Assembly (NCBI GenBank): GCA_027021615.1
Contig: JALUTY010000026.1
Location: 1 to 57,887 of the forward strand
DNA length: 57,887 nucleotides
DNA from: a bacterium
Lineage (GTDB): Bacteria > Desulfobacterota > Deferrisomatia > Deferrisomatales > Deferrisomataceae
Reading direction: 5' to 3'
The notes beneath the pieces were generated by a model. The model did not search any database and had not been told where the DNA came from. It saw nothing but the letters and a program-made list of their open reading frames with translations. A program made the position numbers and the translations under genes. This document shows, piece by piece, positions 28,103 to 37,374 of this stretch. Each line of letters starts with the position of its first letter. Within the stretch, counting starts at the first letter, position 1.

Positions 28103-29473
28103 GGCGCCCTGGAGGGCCGCTTCTGCGAGCCGGACCCGATCCGTGATCTCGAGGTTCTCCGGGGCCTTCCGCATTGCCTCACGATAAGCGAAAAGGGCCG
28201 AGCGCATGGCGCCTTGGAACCGGTATGCATCCCCCATCAAAGTGAACGCCTCGGGCGATCTCTTGGGATCCGTCCGGGCCACCTCCTCTGCCAGATCGAT
28301 TGCGTCCTGAAACCGGCGCTCGTGCAGGCGGATCGCGGCCATGAGCAGCCTGCAGCCGGAGAACGCGGGCTCGGTTCGTGCGGCCTTTTCCAAGTGGCCA
28401 AAGGCCTCACCGTATCGTCCTGCCTCAAAAAGCAGCTCTCCCATGCTGCGGTGCATGTGTGGGTTTTCCGGGTGCAGCCTTAGGCCGGCCTGGAGCATCG
28501 ACGCCGCTTCCTTTGCCCTGTTGGCTGACCTCAGACAGGAAGCTGCGTTGATAAAGACGGCTGGATCGTGCTGCTGCCGCTCAAGCAGCGAGCGATAACG
28601 CAACAACGCCCGGTCCGACTGCCCCTTCTCTTCTTCCATCACGGCCGCAACAAGGTGGAGGAACAACGCGTCCTTTTCGTCCGTTTCCGCCTGGTTTGCC
28701 ATTGCATCCAGAGCCGTCTCAACGGCCCGCATCCCAAGATCCAGGTCTCCCACCTTCCAGTGGGCAACAGCCAACCGCCCCCACAATACCGGATCCTCTG
28801 GGTGAGTCTCCGTGGCTCTGTAGCCGGCCTCCCTTGCTTCCTCCCACTCCTGGGCGTAAAGCAGTGCATCCAGGAGTAAGGTCCAACCCGGCCGATACCG
28901 AGGGTGGCGGCGTGTCAGATCCCAGAGCTGTCCCATGGCATCCCGAAGCTTGCCCTCAGCCAAAGCGAGCAGTGCAGCGTAGTAAACGGATTCCGGGCGA
29001 TCCGGGTGCTGCTCGAGACAGTCGGCAACCACCTCCCTCGCTTCCAGGTATCGCCGTTCTCGGACCGCCACCCCAGCCACCATGCACAGCACCGTGCAGG
29101 TTCGGCTCCCGGCCAAGTAGGCGACCGCACAGGCCAGGTCACTCGCGGGGTGGTTTCCTAGCTTGAGATACGCCTCTGCCATGACAGCGACATCGTCGGC
29201 GAGAATCGTTTCGCTCTCCAGAAGCCTATTTTTTATAAACTCGATGGCAGCATGCGGTGTCGCTTCTATGATGTCGACTTTTCGATCTGCCGCGAATGAT
29301 GATGTGTGATACTTGGTTATTAGATTTTTGAGGTGCAAAGGAGAGAGGAGGTCTTCGAAGAAACTTTTCGCGTCCTCGTCAGAAATTGGGGACAGCTTCT
29401 CAAGAGCATCCAGGAATGATGCGGGGTCTCTGAAGTTGTACTTCTGATTGAGCCATTTCTCTGTAGCGCTCAT
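28100..29473 (-). CDS. TPR-repeat protein between maf and flagellin
   Basis: 457 residues, start at 29473 (GAGG upstream). Residues about 120-455 consist of helix pairs with TPR-like spacing (for example FQDAIDLAEEVARTDP and GDAYRFQGAMRSALFAYREAMRKAPEN). The first 110 residues are not TPR and look helical (FLDALEKLSPISDED). No signal peptide, so cytoplasmic. Such proteins near maf and flagellin are plausible scaffolds for flagellin modification or export, but function is not known. The 3' two-thirds have the high GC of the region; the 5' 300 bases are visibly AT-richer, like the maf gene upstream, hinting at a junction. Confidence 0.75.
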   Translation of the reverse strand: MSATEKWLNQKYNFRDPASFLDALEKLSPISDEDAKSFFEDLLSPLHLKNLITKYHTSSFAADRKVDIIEATPHAAIEFIKNRLLESETILADDVAVMAEAYLKLGNHPASDLACAVAYLAGSRTCTVLCMVAGVAVRERRYLEAREVVADCLEQHPDRPESVYYAALLALAEGKLRDAMGQLWDLTRRHPRYRPGWTLLLDALLYAQEWEEAREAGYRATETHPEDPVLWGRLAVAHWKVGDLDLGMRAVETALDAMANQAETDEKDALFLHLVAAVMEEEKGQSDRALLRYRSLLERQQHDPAVFINAASCLRSANRAKEAASMLQAGLRLHPENPHMHRSMGELLFEAGRYGEAFGHLEKAARTEPAFSGCRLLMAAIRLHERRFQDAIDLAEEVARTDPKRSPEAFTLMGDAYRFQGAMRSALFAYREAMRKAPENLEITDRVRLAEAALQGA

Positions 29474-29622
29474 TTTGGCCTCTATTTGCGTTGGTTGTGC
29501 GGAACGAGATCGCATTTGACGCGGTGTCGTTCTCGTGTGTTCCTTGGTCAGAATCTATATGCTAACGCCCTGAGATGTTGCGCTATGTAAACGAAAAGGA
29601 CGTTTGTTGTTTGGGGCTCTTG

Positions 29623-31533
29623 TTATTCTGCTGTCCAGTATGGCTGAAATTGGCTGTAGCTGAAGCTGCTGATGTCATAGTTTGGATCTTTGTATAGATT
29701 TAGTAGTATGTTGAGCATCTTGATGGCATCCTCTAAAAAATCAATATGTATGTTCACTCTTTTTTTGTTTATCTCTGTTACGGATTTGTACAGCTTTGGA
29801 AGGTGGTGATGGTCTGTTAGCAACCTGACAAAGGCTGGTTGTATGACATCCAATGCAGCAAGCGATACGACGCTGTCTCTCATGAAAAAACTATAGCCGA
29901 AGGATAGAGATTTGTTGAGAAAGGATATCGCATCGTCCAGCGGCATGGTGGAGGATAAACACAGCTCTCTCCCACGCTTCACGATGTCCTGGGCGGTCTT
30001 GATGCAATCCTTCAGTTCTCGAACGGTGGCGGGAATCCGCTCCTGGTGGAACCACCGGAGGTACTCCCGAGCTTCTTCTTGTGTCGGCACCCTCAAGTTC
30101 GCTCTGATTTCGTCCAGAACAGGGAACTCGGAGCCTGTGTAACGATCGATCGCTTCTCGCAAGGGCATGACGAGTGTCCCGTCGATGTAAGCACCCCCTT
30201 CGGTGGCGTTGATCACGGTACCTCCGTATCCCGCGACGTCACGCACGTACGCCAAGCGCATGGTCTCCCAGGCCGGGCGCGTGTAAACCCACTCTTTGTA
30301 GTTTCCTCGTACGCGGATTGTGGGATTTATTGCTCTTTGCTCCGGTTCATGTACTTTCCCCCAAGGAGCCGCTCTCGAATGGGTAGAGTCATCCTCTCCG
30401 TAAGATAGATCCTGCCCAACGAGTATGATCGGGTCGCATCCAAGTAGCTCTAGAAGTTTGAATGCCATGTTGGCGCACGACGTTCCTGTAAATGCTGTTC
30501 CCTTGTCGTTCTCTAGCCATTGGAAGTGCAGATAGGGTCTATACATCAGAGCTTTGGGGCCTGGGTACTCAGAGTACACCTCCGGTACGACGACGGGGAC
30601 TGCTACTTGATACGTGTCTTTGCATAGGTCCGGGTCTAGCTTTTTAAAAAAAGGAACCGTGGTCGGGGTCCTTTCCAAGGCGGTAGCAAAGTGCGGCTTG
30701 ATCCCTTCGTTGAGCAAAAAACGAAGGGATGCATCGGCGCACGCAATGACCGCCCGGTCTTGAAGCTCGTGGAGCAGATGATAATTTTTGTCCAGACTGG
30801 GGCCGGTGGCGACAACGACTCCCGGCCTTCCTGCAAACCTGCCGAAGAGGTCCTTGACCCCGGGGGTCCTGGCGATCGTGTCGATGTTGAGCAGCATGTG
30901 GCGCACGCCCCAGAACGCATCATGAGGGGCGTTGCCGGCATTGATCATAAGGTCTTCGATGGCATTGCGAAACGTGACAAGAAACGATTTGTAGTACTCC
31001 TTGTGGAGCCGGTAGCTTGAGCTACTGTTTTCTATGTTTATGGCATTCATCATGGTAAAGCGCAGGTCCACTGATAGAAAATCTCTTGACTTTAGAAATA
31101 AATTGCCATCTGATTCTCCTACTATAAAAAAGAAGTTTTTGCTCTGGGCAATGCTTGAAATGTCCAGTATGTGGAGCATGTGCCAAAAAATGTCCCAATC
31201 CTTCTCTATGAGAAGGTAGCACTGTGTGTTTGGGTTCGGTTGTTGTAGATAGGTAAAGAGTCGGTAGCCCAGGTCCAAACCCAGGAAGATCATCATGGCT
31301 GGGTTTCTCAGAGGTTTGCTTCTCCAGTAGGACACAGATTCCTCAACAGGATTCGGTACGCCGTGGAGCAGCCGTTTCTCAGGGCCGTTCTGGATGAGCA
31401 AATCCCATTGCTTTGAGGCGGATGGAACCATTTTGTATCTTGGGGATGGGATATGGTTCAATAGCCTCTCGGCTAGTTCCGGATATTGATAGTATAAGGC
31501 ATTGATGTTTTTTTTGAACACCTTTTTATCCAT
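29623..31533 (-). CDS. maf: Maf-family motility accessory glycosyltransferase (DUF115)
   Basis: 636 residues from ATG 31533; another possible start is at 31548, and both have weak ribosome sites. The central DUF115 domain (about 230-430) is clear: VVVATGPSLDKNYHLL, ALERTP, GTSCANMAFKLLELLG and DPIILVGQDLSYGEDD. Maf proteins transfer nonulosonic acids from CMP-sugars onto flagellin Ser/Thr, which fits the sugar-nucleotide genes upstream. The coding DNA is distinctly AT-richer than its surroundings, a sign of separate origin. A 149-base AT-rich gap without a recognised gene separates it from the TPR gene. Confidence 0.85.
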   Translation of the reverse strand: MDKKVFKKNINALYYQYPELAERLLNHIPSPRYKMVPSASKQWDLLIQNGPEKRLLHGVPNPVEESVSYWRSKPLRNPAMMIFLGLDLGYRLFTYLQQPNPNTQCYLLIEKDWDIFWHMLHILDISSIAQSKNFFFIVGESDGNLFLKSRDFLSVDLRFTMMNAINIENSSSSYRLHKEYYKSFLVTFRNAIEDLMINAGNAPHDAFWGVRHMLLNIDTIARTPGVKDLFGRFAGRPGVVVATGPSLDKNYHLLHELQDRAVIACADASLRFLLNEGIKPHFATALERTPTTVPFFKKLDPDLCKDTYQVAVPVVVPEVYSEYPGPKALMYRPYLHFQWLENDKGTAFTGTSCANMAFKLLELLGCDPIILVGQDLSYGEDDSTHSRAAPWGKVHEPEQRAINPTIRVRGNYKEWVYTRPAWETMRLAYVRDVAGYGGTVINATEGGAYIDGTLVMPLREAIDRYTGSEFPVLDEIRANLRVPTQEEAREYLRWFHQERIPATVRELKDCIKTAQDIVKRGRELCLSSTMPLDDAISFLNKSLSFGYSFFMRDSVVSLAALDVIQPAFVRLLTDHHHLPKLYKSVTEINKKRVNIHIDFLEDAIKMLNILLNLYKDPNYDISSFSYSQFQPYWTAE

Positions 31534-31592
31534 GGTTCGGTCTCGCATAGGAACGGGCGGCCGGAGTGGTGTCGCCTTATTTTGTTGGATGG

Positions 31593-33572
31593 CTACATTG
31601 TGTCGGCAGTGATTGTGATTCTCGATGAAAAACATCCACTGTGCGTATCCCTTGTTTCATCCATCTCGGAAGCAGAGAATGAGAGCCGGCAGAAATAAGT
31701 CTTCCCAATGGTCTCGTGCGTTATCAAGCCCACCAAGGCCGACCCCGTCTTGTCTACCGTGATCCGTAAGCACTTTGCCTTGTCGCCGACCACCACGAAA
31801 CCGTCCGTGACCCCAAGGCACTGCCCCGCGCTTACTCGGAGGTCGACCGCCTCGCCATGGTTCACCGCTTCTCCCCTCAACGGAAAGGTCTCCGGTGAAA
31901 AGCCTCCGTTGGTAGTCCGGTAGAAAAGGGTTTCCCTGTCAAAGGATTCGGGGTGCAGTAAAACGTGGCCAAGCCGCAAAGAGCCGCGTGGAATTTTCTC
32001 CCAGTCGAGATGGTGCCGGCAGGTCACGGCAGCCTGCCGGTTCGTGCGGATTTCGACGACCTTTCGGATCTCTCCGAGCGGGCTCGGCATTCTGGCGACG
32101 ATGCTGATCAGACCGGACTCTGGGTCGGTGTTCACTTCGGGGTCCACCGGCATGAGGTCTGTGAGTTGGGGGCGGCCTGGGCTTTGGAACACCAAATGTC
32201 CTGTGAAAAAGTCAGCCCCCCAGCGGATATCCTCGTAATAGCCATGGGGTAGCGTTCCGCAGAGCGGCCGATCCTTGTCGATCTGGGGGAACCAAAGGGC
32301 GTGCACCGCCAGCCCTTTTGCGCAGTTCAGACGAACGCGAACCGAGCCCGCTTCGACCTCTAAAAACCGCCCCTCCCTCCGGATCTGCGCGATGGGGTCT
32401 GTTGGCGTTGAAAGAGGAACGGAGCCGTGGGCTGCCCGCCGTCTCTCCGGCCCTGTGTGCCTCCATTTCTTTTCGGCTTTTCTCAGCCTCACCTTGAAGG
32501 AACGCCATCTTTTCGACGTGATATGGGTACGGAAATCGCTGGACCAGAGGTAGCACAGCTCCTGCCACGCCGCGTCCGATGTCTCACCCAGCCTTTTAAG
32601 CCCTTCGTACACCCGCCAGCAAAGGGTGTTGGCCCACAGATCGTCCCGTCCGGTGACTGCCCAGCGGGTCGGGTTGTACTTGGGTTGCTTTTTTACGGGA
32701 ATGGGCTGGGAGGGCGATTCCAGGCGAAGGGAAGTTCCAGCTCCTGGCTTTTCGAGAAACTCGATGGCATCGGACGGCCGGATCCACTGGACCTGTTGCT
32801 CCTGCCGCGCCGCATCGAAGAACCTTCTGATCCGGTTCCACTCGCCTTCTGCGTGGTGTGGAGGCTCGGTCTCGTAGCGGCCGGGCCGGAAGTCGAACAC
32901 CTCCGCGTCGTTTGCATACACACAGAACACCCGGGAAGATGTTCCCCCCTGAGCCTTGAGGTAGGCGAGGATCTCGGGCAGTGTGAGCTCGCCGTGTGCG
33001 TACCTCTGAAGTTTCTGAAAAGCGATGGAATGGCTCCACAGCAGAGGAACGGATTCGTCTCCCGGTCCGACGGCCCGTTGGGGAAGCCATCGTAGCGACG
33101 CGGCCCACTCCGGGTGGGCGGCCGCCGCGTTGTCCCACTCCATGACGATCGCCCGGTAGCCGGCGTCACGGTAGTGCCGGACCATTCCCGCTGAAAAGGC
33201 TTGCTCGTTCACCAGCGCTACCGTGGGCCGGACCCCGAGCAGCTCCTGGTAGATCCGGTTTCCGATCCGGAGGTTTGCCGCGTTGACCTCCGCCGGAACG
33301 AGCGGGCCGATGAGCTGAGCATAACCGCTCCCGATGAACTCGCAGAGGCCGGTCCGGCACAGCCTTCCTAGCTTGTCCACCCACAACGGATCGATCTGAT
33401 AGACCGTCTCCAATGTGTAGCCCGAGGCCTCGATCCCCACGGGGATCTGGAGGTCCCGAGCGAGATGCAGCAGGGGCCAGTAGCAGCGGCGAACAATCTC
33501 CTGCCGCTGCTCCGGCTCGATGGAGGAGTATGCCAAATTGAGATGGAAAATTGCGTAAACGTGGAGACTCAC
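31593..33572 (-). CDS. GH57-like glycoside hydrolase/transferase
   Basis: 659 residues, overlapping the ATP-grasp gene by ATGA. The N terminus (YAIFHLNLAYSSIEP), GYTLETVYQIDPLWVDKL and EFIGSGYAQLIGPLVP follow the conserved regions of GH57 enzymes. VALVNEQAFS is at the position of the catalytic Glu and CVYANDAEVFDFRPGRY at that of the acid Asp region. Residues about 400-659 look beta-rich, like a C-terminal amylase-type domain. GH57 members act on alpha-glucans or transfer sugars; a role in trimming or building the flagellar glycan is inferred only from position. There is no signal peptide. Confidence 0.6.
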   Translation of the reverse strand: MSLHVYAIFHLNLAYSSIEPEQRQEIVRRCYWPLLHLARDLQIPVGIEASGYTLETVYQIDPLWVDKLGRLCRTGLCEFIGSGYAQLIGPLVPAEVNAANLRIGNRIYQELLGVRPTVALVNEQAFSAGMVRHYRDAGYRAIVMEWDNAAAAHPEWAASLRWLPQRAVGPGDESVPLLWSHSIAFQKLQRYAHGELTLPEILAYLKAQGGTSSRVFCVYANDAEVFDFRPGRYETEPPHHAEGEWNRIRRFFDAARQEQQVQWIRPSDAIEFLEKPGAGTSLRLESPSQPIPVKKQPKYNPTRWAVTGRDDLWANTLCWRVYEGLKRLGETSDAAWQELCYLWSSDFRTHITSKRWRSFKVRLRKAEKKWRHTGPERRRAAHGSVPLSTPTDPIAQIRREGRFLEVEAGSVRVRLNCAKGLAVHALWFPQIDKDRPLCGTLPHGYYEDIRWGADFFTGHLVFQSPGRPQLTDLMPVDPEVNTDPESGLISIVARMPSPLGEIRKVVEIRTNRQAAVTCRHHLDWEKIPRGSLRLGHVLLHPESFDRETLFYRTTNGGFSPETFPLRGEAVNHGEAVDLRVSAGQCLGVTDGFVVVGDKAKCLRITVDKTGSALVGLITHETIGKTYFCRLSFSASEMDETRDTHSGCFSSRITITADTM

Positions 33573-34792
33573 GGCGGTTGTGTCCGTATGACAATAACGT
33601 TGTTCACGACGTGGACCGCGCGTTCGACCGCTTCTTCCCTGGTCTCGCCGGTGGTGATGACGAATCCGGCCCTTTGTGTATGGTTGGTCGGGTCATCCAG
33701 ACGGTCTCCCTTCCTGACAAACACCCCTACCCGGTGCACATAGGGTAGGGCCTGGGCTTTCTCGACGCCGTCAATGGTCTCGACGACTCCCGCCGGAGGG
33801 AAGAAGTAGCGGATGGCCACACCGCGCCTGGGCTCGGGCCGGAGCTCCTCTGGACTCACCGGGTCGCCCAAGGCGAGCCGGATTGCCGCACCGACCAGGT
33901 CCACCCCGGTGGCCAAGGGGATCTGATCGGTGCAGAACCACCCACCTGAAAGCCTCGTGGCGACCTCGATAACCTTCGGTCCCTCTGGTGTCAGCACCAG
34001 GTCCCCTTTCACGACCCCGGTCTGAACTCCGATCACCCGGCCGGCTTCTTCTGCAAGCCGGCTCACCCGCTCACGGTCCGCCTGAGAAAGCCGTGAGGGT
34101 TGCTCCCCCCCATTTTCGATGAAGTAGGGGAAGAATCGATCCAAGAACTCGTAGTTTCTGTCGCTAAATCCAGGTGTAACCCCCACGCCTTCAATTAGGA
34201 TGGACTCTGTGCTGATCTGGGGCCCTGACAGATACTCCTCTACCATTACCCGTCCGGCACGAGAGTGCGCCGCAGCTTGCTGGTAGGCCCACCCCGGATC
34301 CACGCTCTCGGTCAATCGGACAACCCCCCTCGCTCCCCGGCTATCCACGGGTTTTACCACCAACGGATACCCCCGCGCCCGTGCGGCCGTCCGAACCTCC
34401 GCCGGGGTTTTTACCGCCTGGAACCAGGGAATCGGGATGCCTCGGGCAGAGAAGTGCTCCTTCATCGCCAGCTTGTCGGACGCAAGCCGAGCCGACTCCA
34501 CCGGGATGCCCGGAAGAGCGAGCTCTGCGGCCACCTCGGCCACGGTGAGCGGCACGTCGGACGCGACGCACAATACCCCGTCCACGGGCCGCACCTGACG
34601 GTGGTAACGATGGGCCGCCGCCACGGTGCCCCGGACGTCATAAGTGCTGACAACCACCCGATCGTTCGCGAGGGCCAGCCCCGGCGCGTCTGGGTTCCCG
34701 TCGCTGACCACCACGTGAAGACCCATCGCCTTGGCCTTTTGGATCCCGGGGACCGCCTCCGCGCCGCCTCCGACCAGCCAAAGGGTTCTCAT
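33569..34792 (-). CDS. ATP-grasp ligase
   Basis: 407 residues. The N-terminal domain begins MRTLWLVGGGAEAVPGI, and the ATP-grasp core shows YPLVVKPVDSRGARGV (Lys for ATP), EEYLSGPQISTES, and VIEVATRLSGG near the metal-binding Glu/Asn region. It resembles the carbamoyl-phosphate-synthase/PurK-like group that joins a carboxylate to an amine or other nucleophile. The likely role is to attach an amino acid or acid group to a sugar, but this is inference. Both ends overlap neighbours by four bases (ATGA), so it is tied to the SDR and GH57-like genes. Confidence 0.75.
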   Translation of the reverse strand: MRTLWLVGGGAEAVPGIQKAKAMGLHVVVSDGNPDAPGLALANDRVVVSTYDVRGTVAAAHRYHRQVRPVDGVLCVASDVPLTVAEVAAELALPGIPVESARLASDKLAMKEHFSARGIPIPWFQAVKTPAEVRTAARARGYPLVVKPVDSRGARGVVRLTESVDPGWAYQQAAAHSRAGRVMVEEYLSGPQISTESILIEGVGVTPGFSDRNYEFLDRFFPYFIENGGEQPSRLSQADRERVSRLAEEAGRVIGVQTGVVKGDLVLTPEGPKVIEVATRLSGGWFCTDQIPLATGVDLVGAAIRLALGDPVSPEELRPEPRRGVAIRYFFPPAGVVETIDGVEKAQALPYVHRVGVFVRKGDRLDDPTNHTQRAGFVITTGETREEAVERAVHVVNNVIVIRTQPP

Positions 34793-35532
34793 CCGAAGTA
34801 CATCCCTCCGTTCACGTTGATCGTCTGACCGGTGATGTAAGACGCTCCCGCCGAGCAGAGAAAGACCACCGTACTTGCGATCTCCTCCACCGTGCCTACC
34901 CGGCCAGAGGGGATGTTTTTCACCTTTTCCCTCCCAGCTTCGGATGTGAGCTCGGCAGCGGACATGTCCGTTCGGACGAGGCCGGGGGAGACGGCGTTGC
35001 AGGTTATCCCGTACCGGGAGTAGATCTTGGCGATGGACCGGGTCAGATTGATGAGGCCCGCTTTGGCGGCAGCATAATGGACTTGGTTGAAACCGCCCCA
35101 TTGGCCTCCGATCGATGCGATGTTCACGATGCGCCCCCATCTCGCCCGCAGCATGCCGGGAAGAACCTCCTGGATAAACAGGAAGGGGCCGCGTAGGTTG
35201 ACCGCAAACATCCTGTCCCAGTCTTCTTCTGTGATCTCCCCAAGCGGTTTTTCCTGGGCGATGGCGGCGTTGTTGACCAGGATCCCAACCCCCCGGGCAA
35301 AACGACGCCGGCACGTTGCCACGGCAGCCTGTATGGACTCGCGGGAACTCACATCCACCTGCACCGGAAACGCCCTCGGGAACTCCTGCTGGAGTTCCTC
35401 GGCGAGATCCTTGCGGTCCCGGTATCCCACGGCCACATCAAACCCTTCGGACAAAAACTGCCGGGCGATCCCTCGGCCGATGCCTCGGCTCGCCCCGGTT
35501 ACGAACACGAGACCGCGTTCAATCGGTGTCAC
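34789..35532 (-). CDS. SDR-family oxidoreductase (FabG-like)
   Basis: 247 residues. NAD(P)-binding TGASRGIGRGIA, NNAAI, the catalytic Ser in NIASIGG and Tyr-x3-Lys in YAAAKAGL are all present, with a C-terminal TGQTINVNGGMYF. In this context it is more likely a sugar or keto-intermediate reductase than fatty-acid FabG. It overlaps the transketolase C subunit gene upstream and the ATP-grasp gene downstream by four bases each. Confidence 0.85.
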   Translation of the reverse strand: MTPIERGLVFVTGASRGIGRGIARQFLSEGFDVAVGYRDRKDLAEELQQEFPRAFPVQVDVSSRESIQAAVATCRRRFARGVGILVNNAAIAQEKPLGEITEEDWDRMFAVNLRGPFLFIQEVLPGMLRARWGRIVNIASIGGQWGGFNQVHYAAAKAGLINLTRSIAKIYSRYGITCNAVSPGLVRTDMSAAELTSEAGREKVKNIPSGRVGTVEEIASTVVFLCSAGASYITGQTINVNGGMYFG

Positions 35533-36512
35533 GTTTTCCCTCCCCTTTTCCGTCGGAGAACTCGTTTGGCGGCTTCAGCGATGTAGGGGGCCGTAAGACC
35601 GAACTTCTCCGCGAGTTCCTCGGGTTCGCCGGATTCGCCGAACCGGTCCCGAACCCCCACGAACTCGACGGGGCACGGAATCGTGTGAACCAGAACCTCC
35701 GACACGGCGCCCCCCAACCCACCGTATACGTTGTGATCCTCGGCGGTGACGAAGCACCCTGTCTCGCGCGCACATCGCACAAGCAGTTCCCCGTCGAGCG
35801 GTTTGATGGTCGGCATGTTGACCACCCGGGCGGAGATTCCACCGTGGTGCAAAAGTTCTGCGGCGTCGAGCGCCCGACCTACCTCCACACCACACGCGAC
35901 AATGGTGACGTCCCAGCCGTCGCGAAGGACTTTGCCCCTTCCGATCTCGAACCGGTACTCGGGACCGAGGATCCGACGCGCCGGACTTCTGCCGGTTCGC
36001 ATGTACACGGGGCCTTCGTAGTCGAGAATCGCGGCGGTGGCCTGGGTCACTTCAAGGGGGTCACAGGGGGAAATAACAACCATGCCGGGCAGCGCCCGGA
36101 ATGCTGCCAGATCCTCCAGTGCCTGCGCCGATGCCCCGTCGGGTCCTACGTCCAGACCCGGATGGCTCCCCACGATCTTCACATTACGCCGGGGATAGAC
36201 GATGGAGAGCCTGGCTTGTTCCAGGGCGCGGAGACAAAACACAGCAAAAGTAGTCACGAACGGGATCAGGCCCGTGCTTGCAATTCCACCGGCAGCCGCC
36301 ATCATGTTCTGCTCGGCGATCCCAAACTGGATGAACCGGTCCGGAAACGCCCCCCGGAAGTGGTGTGTGCCGGTTCCCCCGGCCACGTCCGCGTCCAACA
36401 CCACGAAGTCATCCCGTTTCTGGCCCAGTTCCACCAGCGCCTTCCCGAAGGCCTCCCGCAGTGAATCACCGCTGGTGCCAACAAGGGTGGGGGTGCTCCT
36501 CTCACACGTCAT
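35529..36512 (-). CDS. Transketolase-like C-terminal subunit (Pyr and C domains)
   Basis: 327 residues. The pyrimidine-binding domain has DADVAGGTG, FIQFGIAEQNMMAAAGG (catalytic Glu) and GPDGASAQALEDLA; the C-terminal domain spans about 200-320. It works with the N subunit next door as a split ThDP enzyme. The start at 36512 lies 11 bases inside the N subunit gene and has GAGGGGCG upstream. As central-carbon transketolase is normally one chain, this pair in a sugar operon probably moves a two-carbon unit in a dedicated pathway. Confidence 0.85.
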   Translation of the reverse strand: MTCERSTPTLVGTSGDSLREAFGKALVELGQKRDDFVVLDADVAGGTGTHHFRGAFPDRFIQFGIAEQNMMAAAGGIASTGLIPFVTTFAVFCLRALEQARLSIVYPRRNVKIVGSHPGLDVGPDGASAQALEDLAAFRALPGMVVISPCDPLEVTQATAAILDYEGPVYMRTGRSPARRILGPEYRFEIGRGKVLRDGWDVTIVACGVEVGRALDAAELLHHGGISARVVNMPTIKPLDGELLVRCARETGCFVTAEDHNVYGGLGGAVSEVLVHTIPCPVEFVGVRDRFGESGEPEELAEKFGLTAPYIAEAAKRVLRRKRGGKT

Positions 36513-37374
36513 CGAATCGCCCCTCTAGGTACGCATCGATCGTTTCCGGCGGTGTGTCCAGATCTCGGAGCGCTGCAACAAGCTCCTCTCTCTTCAATTT
36601 CACGCTGCCGTGCCACAGCGGAGAGCCCTCCATAAAGGAAACGCCTCTCCCTTTGATCGTGTGCGCTATGATCGCCGTAGGCCGACCTTGGTATGCCTTC
36701 GCGGAAACGAACGCCCTGGCTATGGCATCCAGATCATGTCCGTTGATCTGGAGTACGTTCCATCCGAAGGCTTTCCATTTCTCATCAAGAGGCTCGAGGT
36801 CCATGATGTTCTTGTTATACTCATCGCTTTGCATTTTGTTGTAGTCGACAACGGCGCATAGGTTGTCAAGCCCGTGGTGGGTAGCGCACATCGCTCCCTC
36901 CCACACTTCCCCTTCCTGGAGCTCACCGTCTCCCAGCATCACATACACCCGGGAGCCGTGGCCCTGCAGGCGCAGACCCAATGCCACCCCGATGGCCGCG
37001 GAGAACCCCTGGCCGAGGGAGCCGGTGCTCGTCTCCACGAAGGGTGTGGACCCCACGTGCGGGTGCCCTTGGCACGTGCAGCCGATCTTCCGGAAACCGG
37101 CCAGCGCTTCGCGTGGAAGGAGGCCGACCTCGGCAGCGATCGCGTACAGAGCCGGGCAGGCATGGCCTTTGGACAAAATGAATCGGTCTCTATCGGGTGG
37201 GCGGTCGAGCCGGGGTGGTTTTGGACGTAGCTCTCGAGCGTAGAGAACCGTCAGGATATCCGCAGCGGACAAGCTTCCCCCTGGATGTCCAGAGCCCGCG
37301 TGGTAGATCATCCCCAGGCTATGCCTGCGGACCCTTTTCGCCAAATCCATAAGAGCCGTTCTAACAGAGACCAT
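36502..37374 (-). CDS. Transketolase-like N-terminal subunit (ThDP-binding)
   Basis: 290 residues, start at 37374 overlapping the upstream methyltransferase gene by 14 bases. ThDP motif GDGELQEGEVWEGAMCATHH with the following VVDYN, and SGHPGGSLSAADIL and SKGHACPALYA, are standard for transketolase N domains. It needs the adjacent C subunit for activity. Confidence 0.87.
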   Translation of the reverse strand: MVSVRTALMDLAKRVRRHSLGMIYHAGSGHPGGSLSAADILTVLYARELRPKPPRLDRPPDRDRFILSKGHACPALYAIAAEVGLLPREALAGFRKIGCTCQGHPHVGSTPFVETSTGSLGQGFSAAIGVALGLRLQGHGSRVYVMLGDGELQEGEVWEGAMCATHHGLDNLCAVVDYNKMQSDEYNKNIMDLEPLDEKWKAFGWNVLQINGHDLDAIARAFVSAKAYQGRPTAIIAHTIKGRGVSFMEGSPLWHGSVKLKREELVAALRDLDTPPETIDAYLEGRFDDV

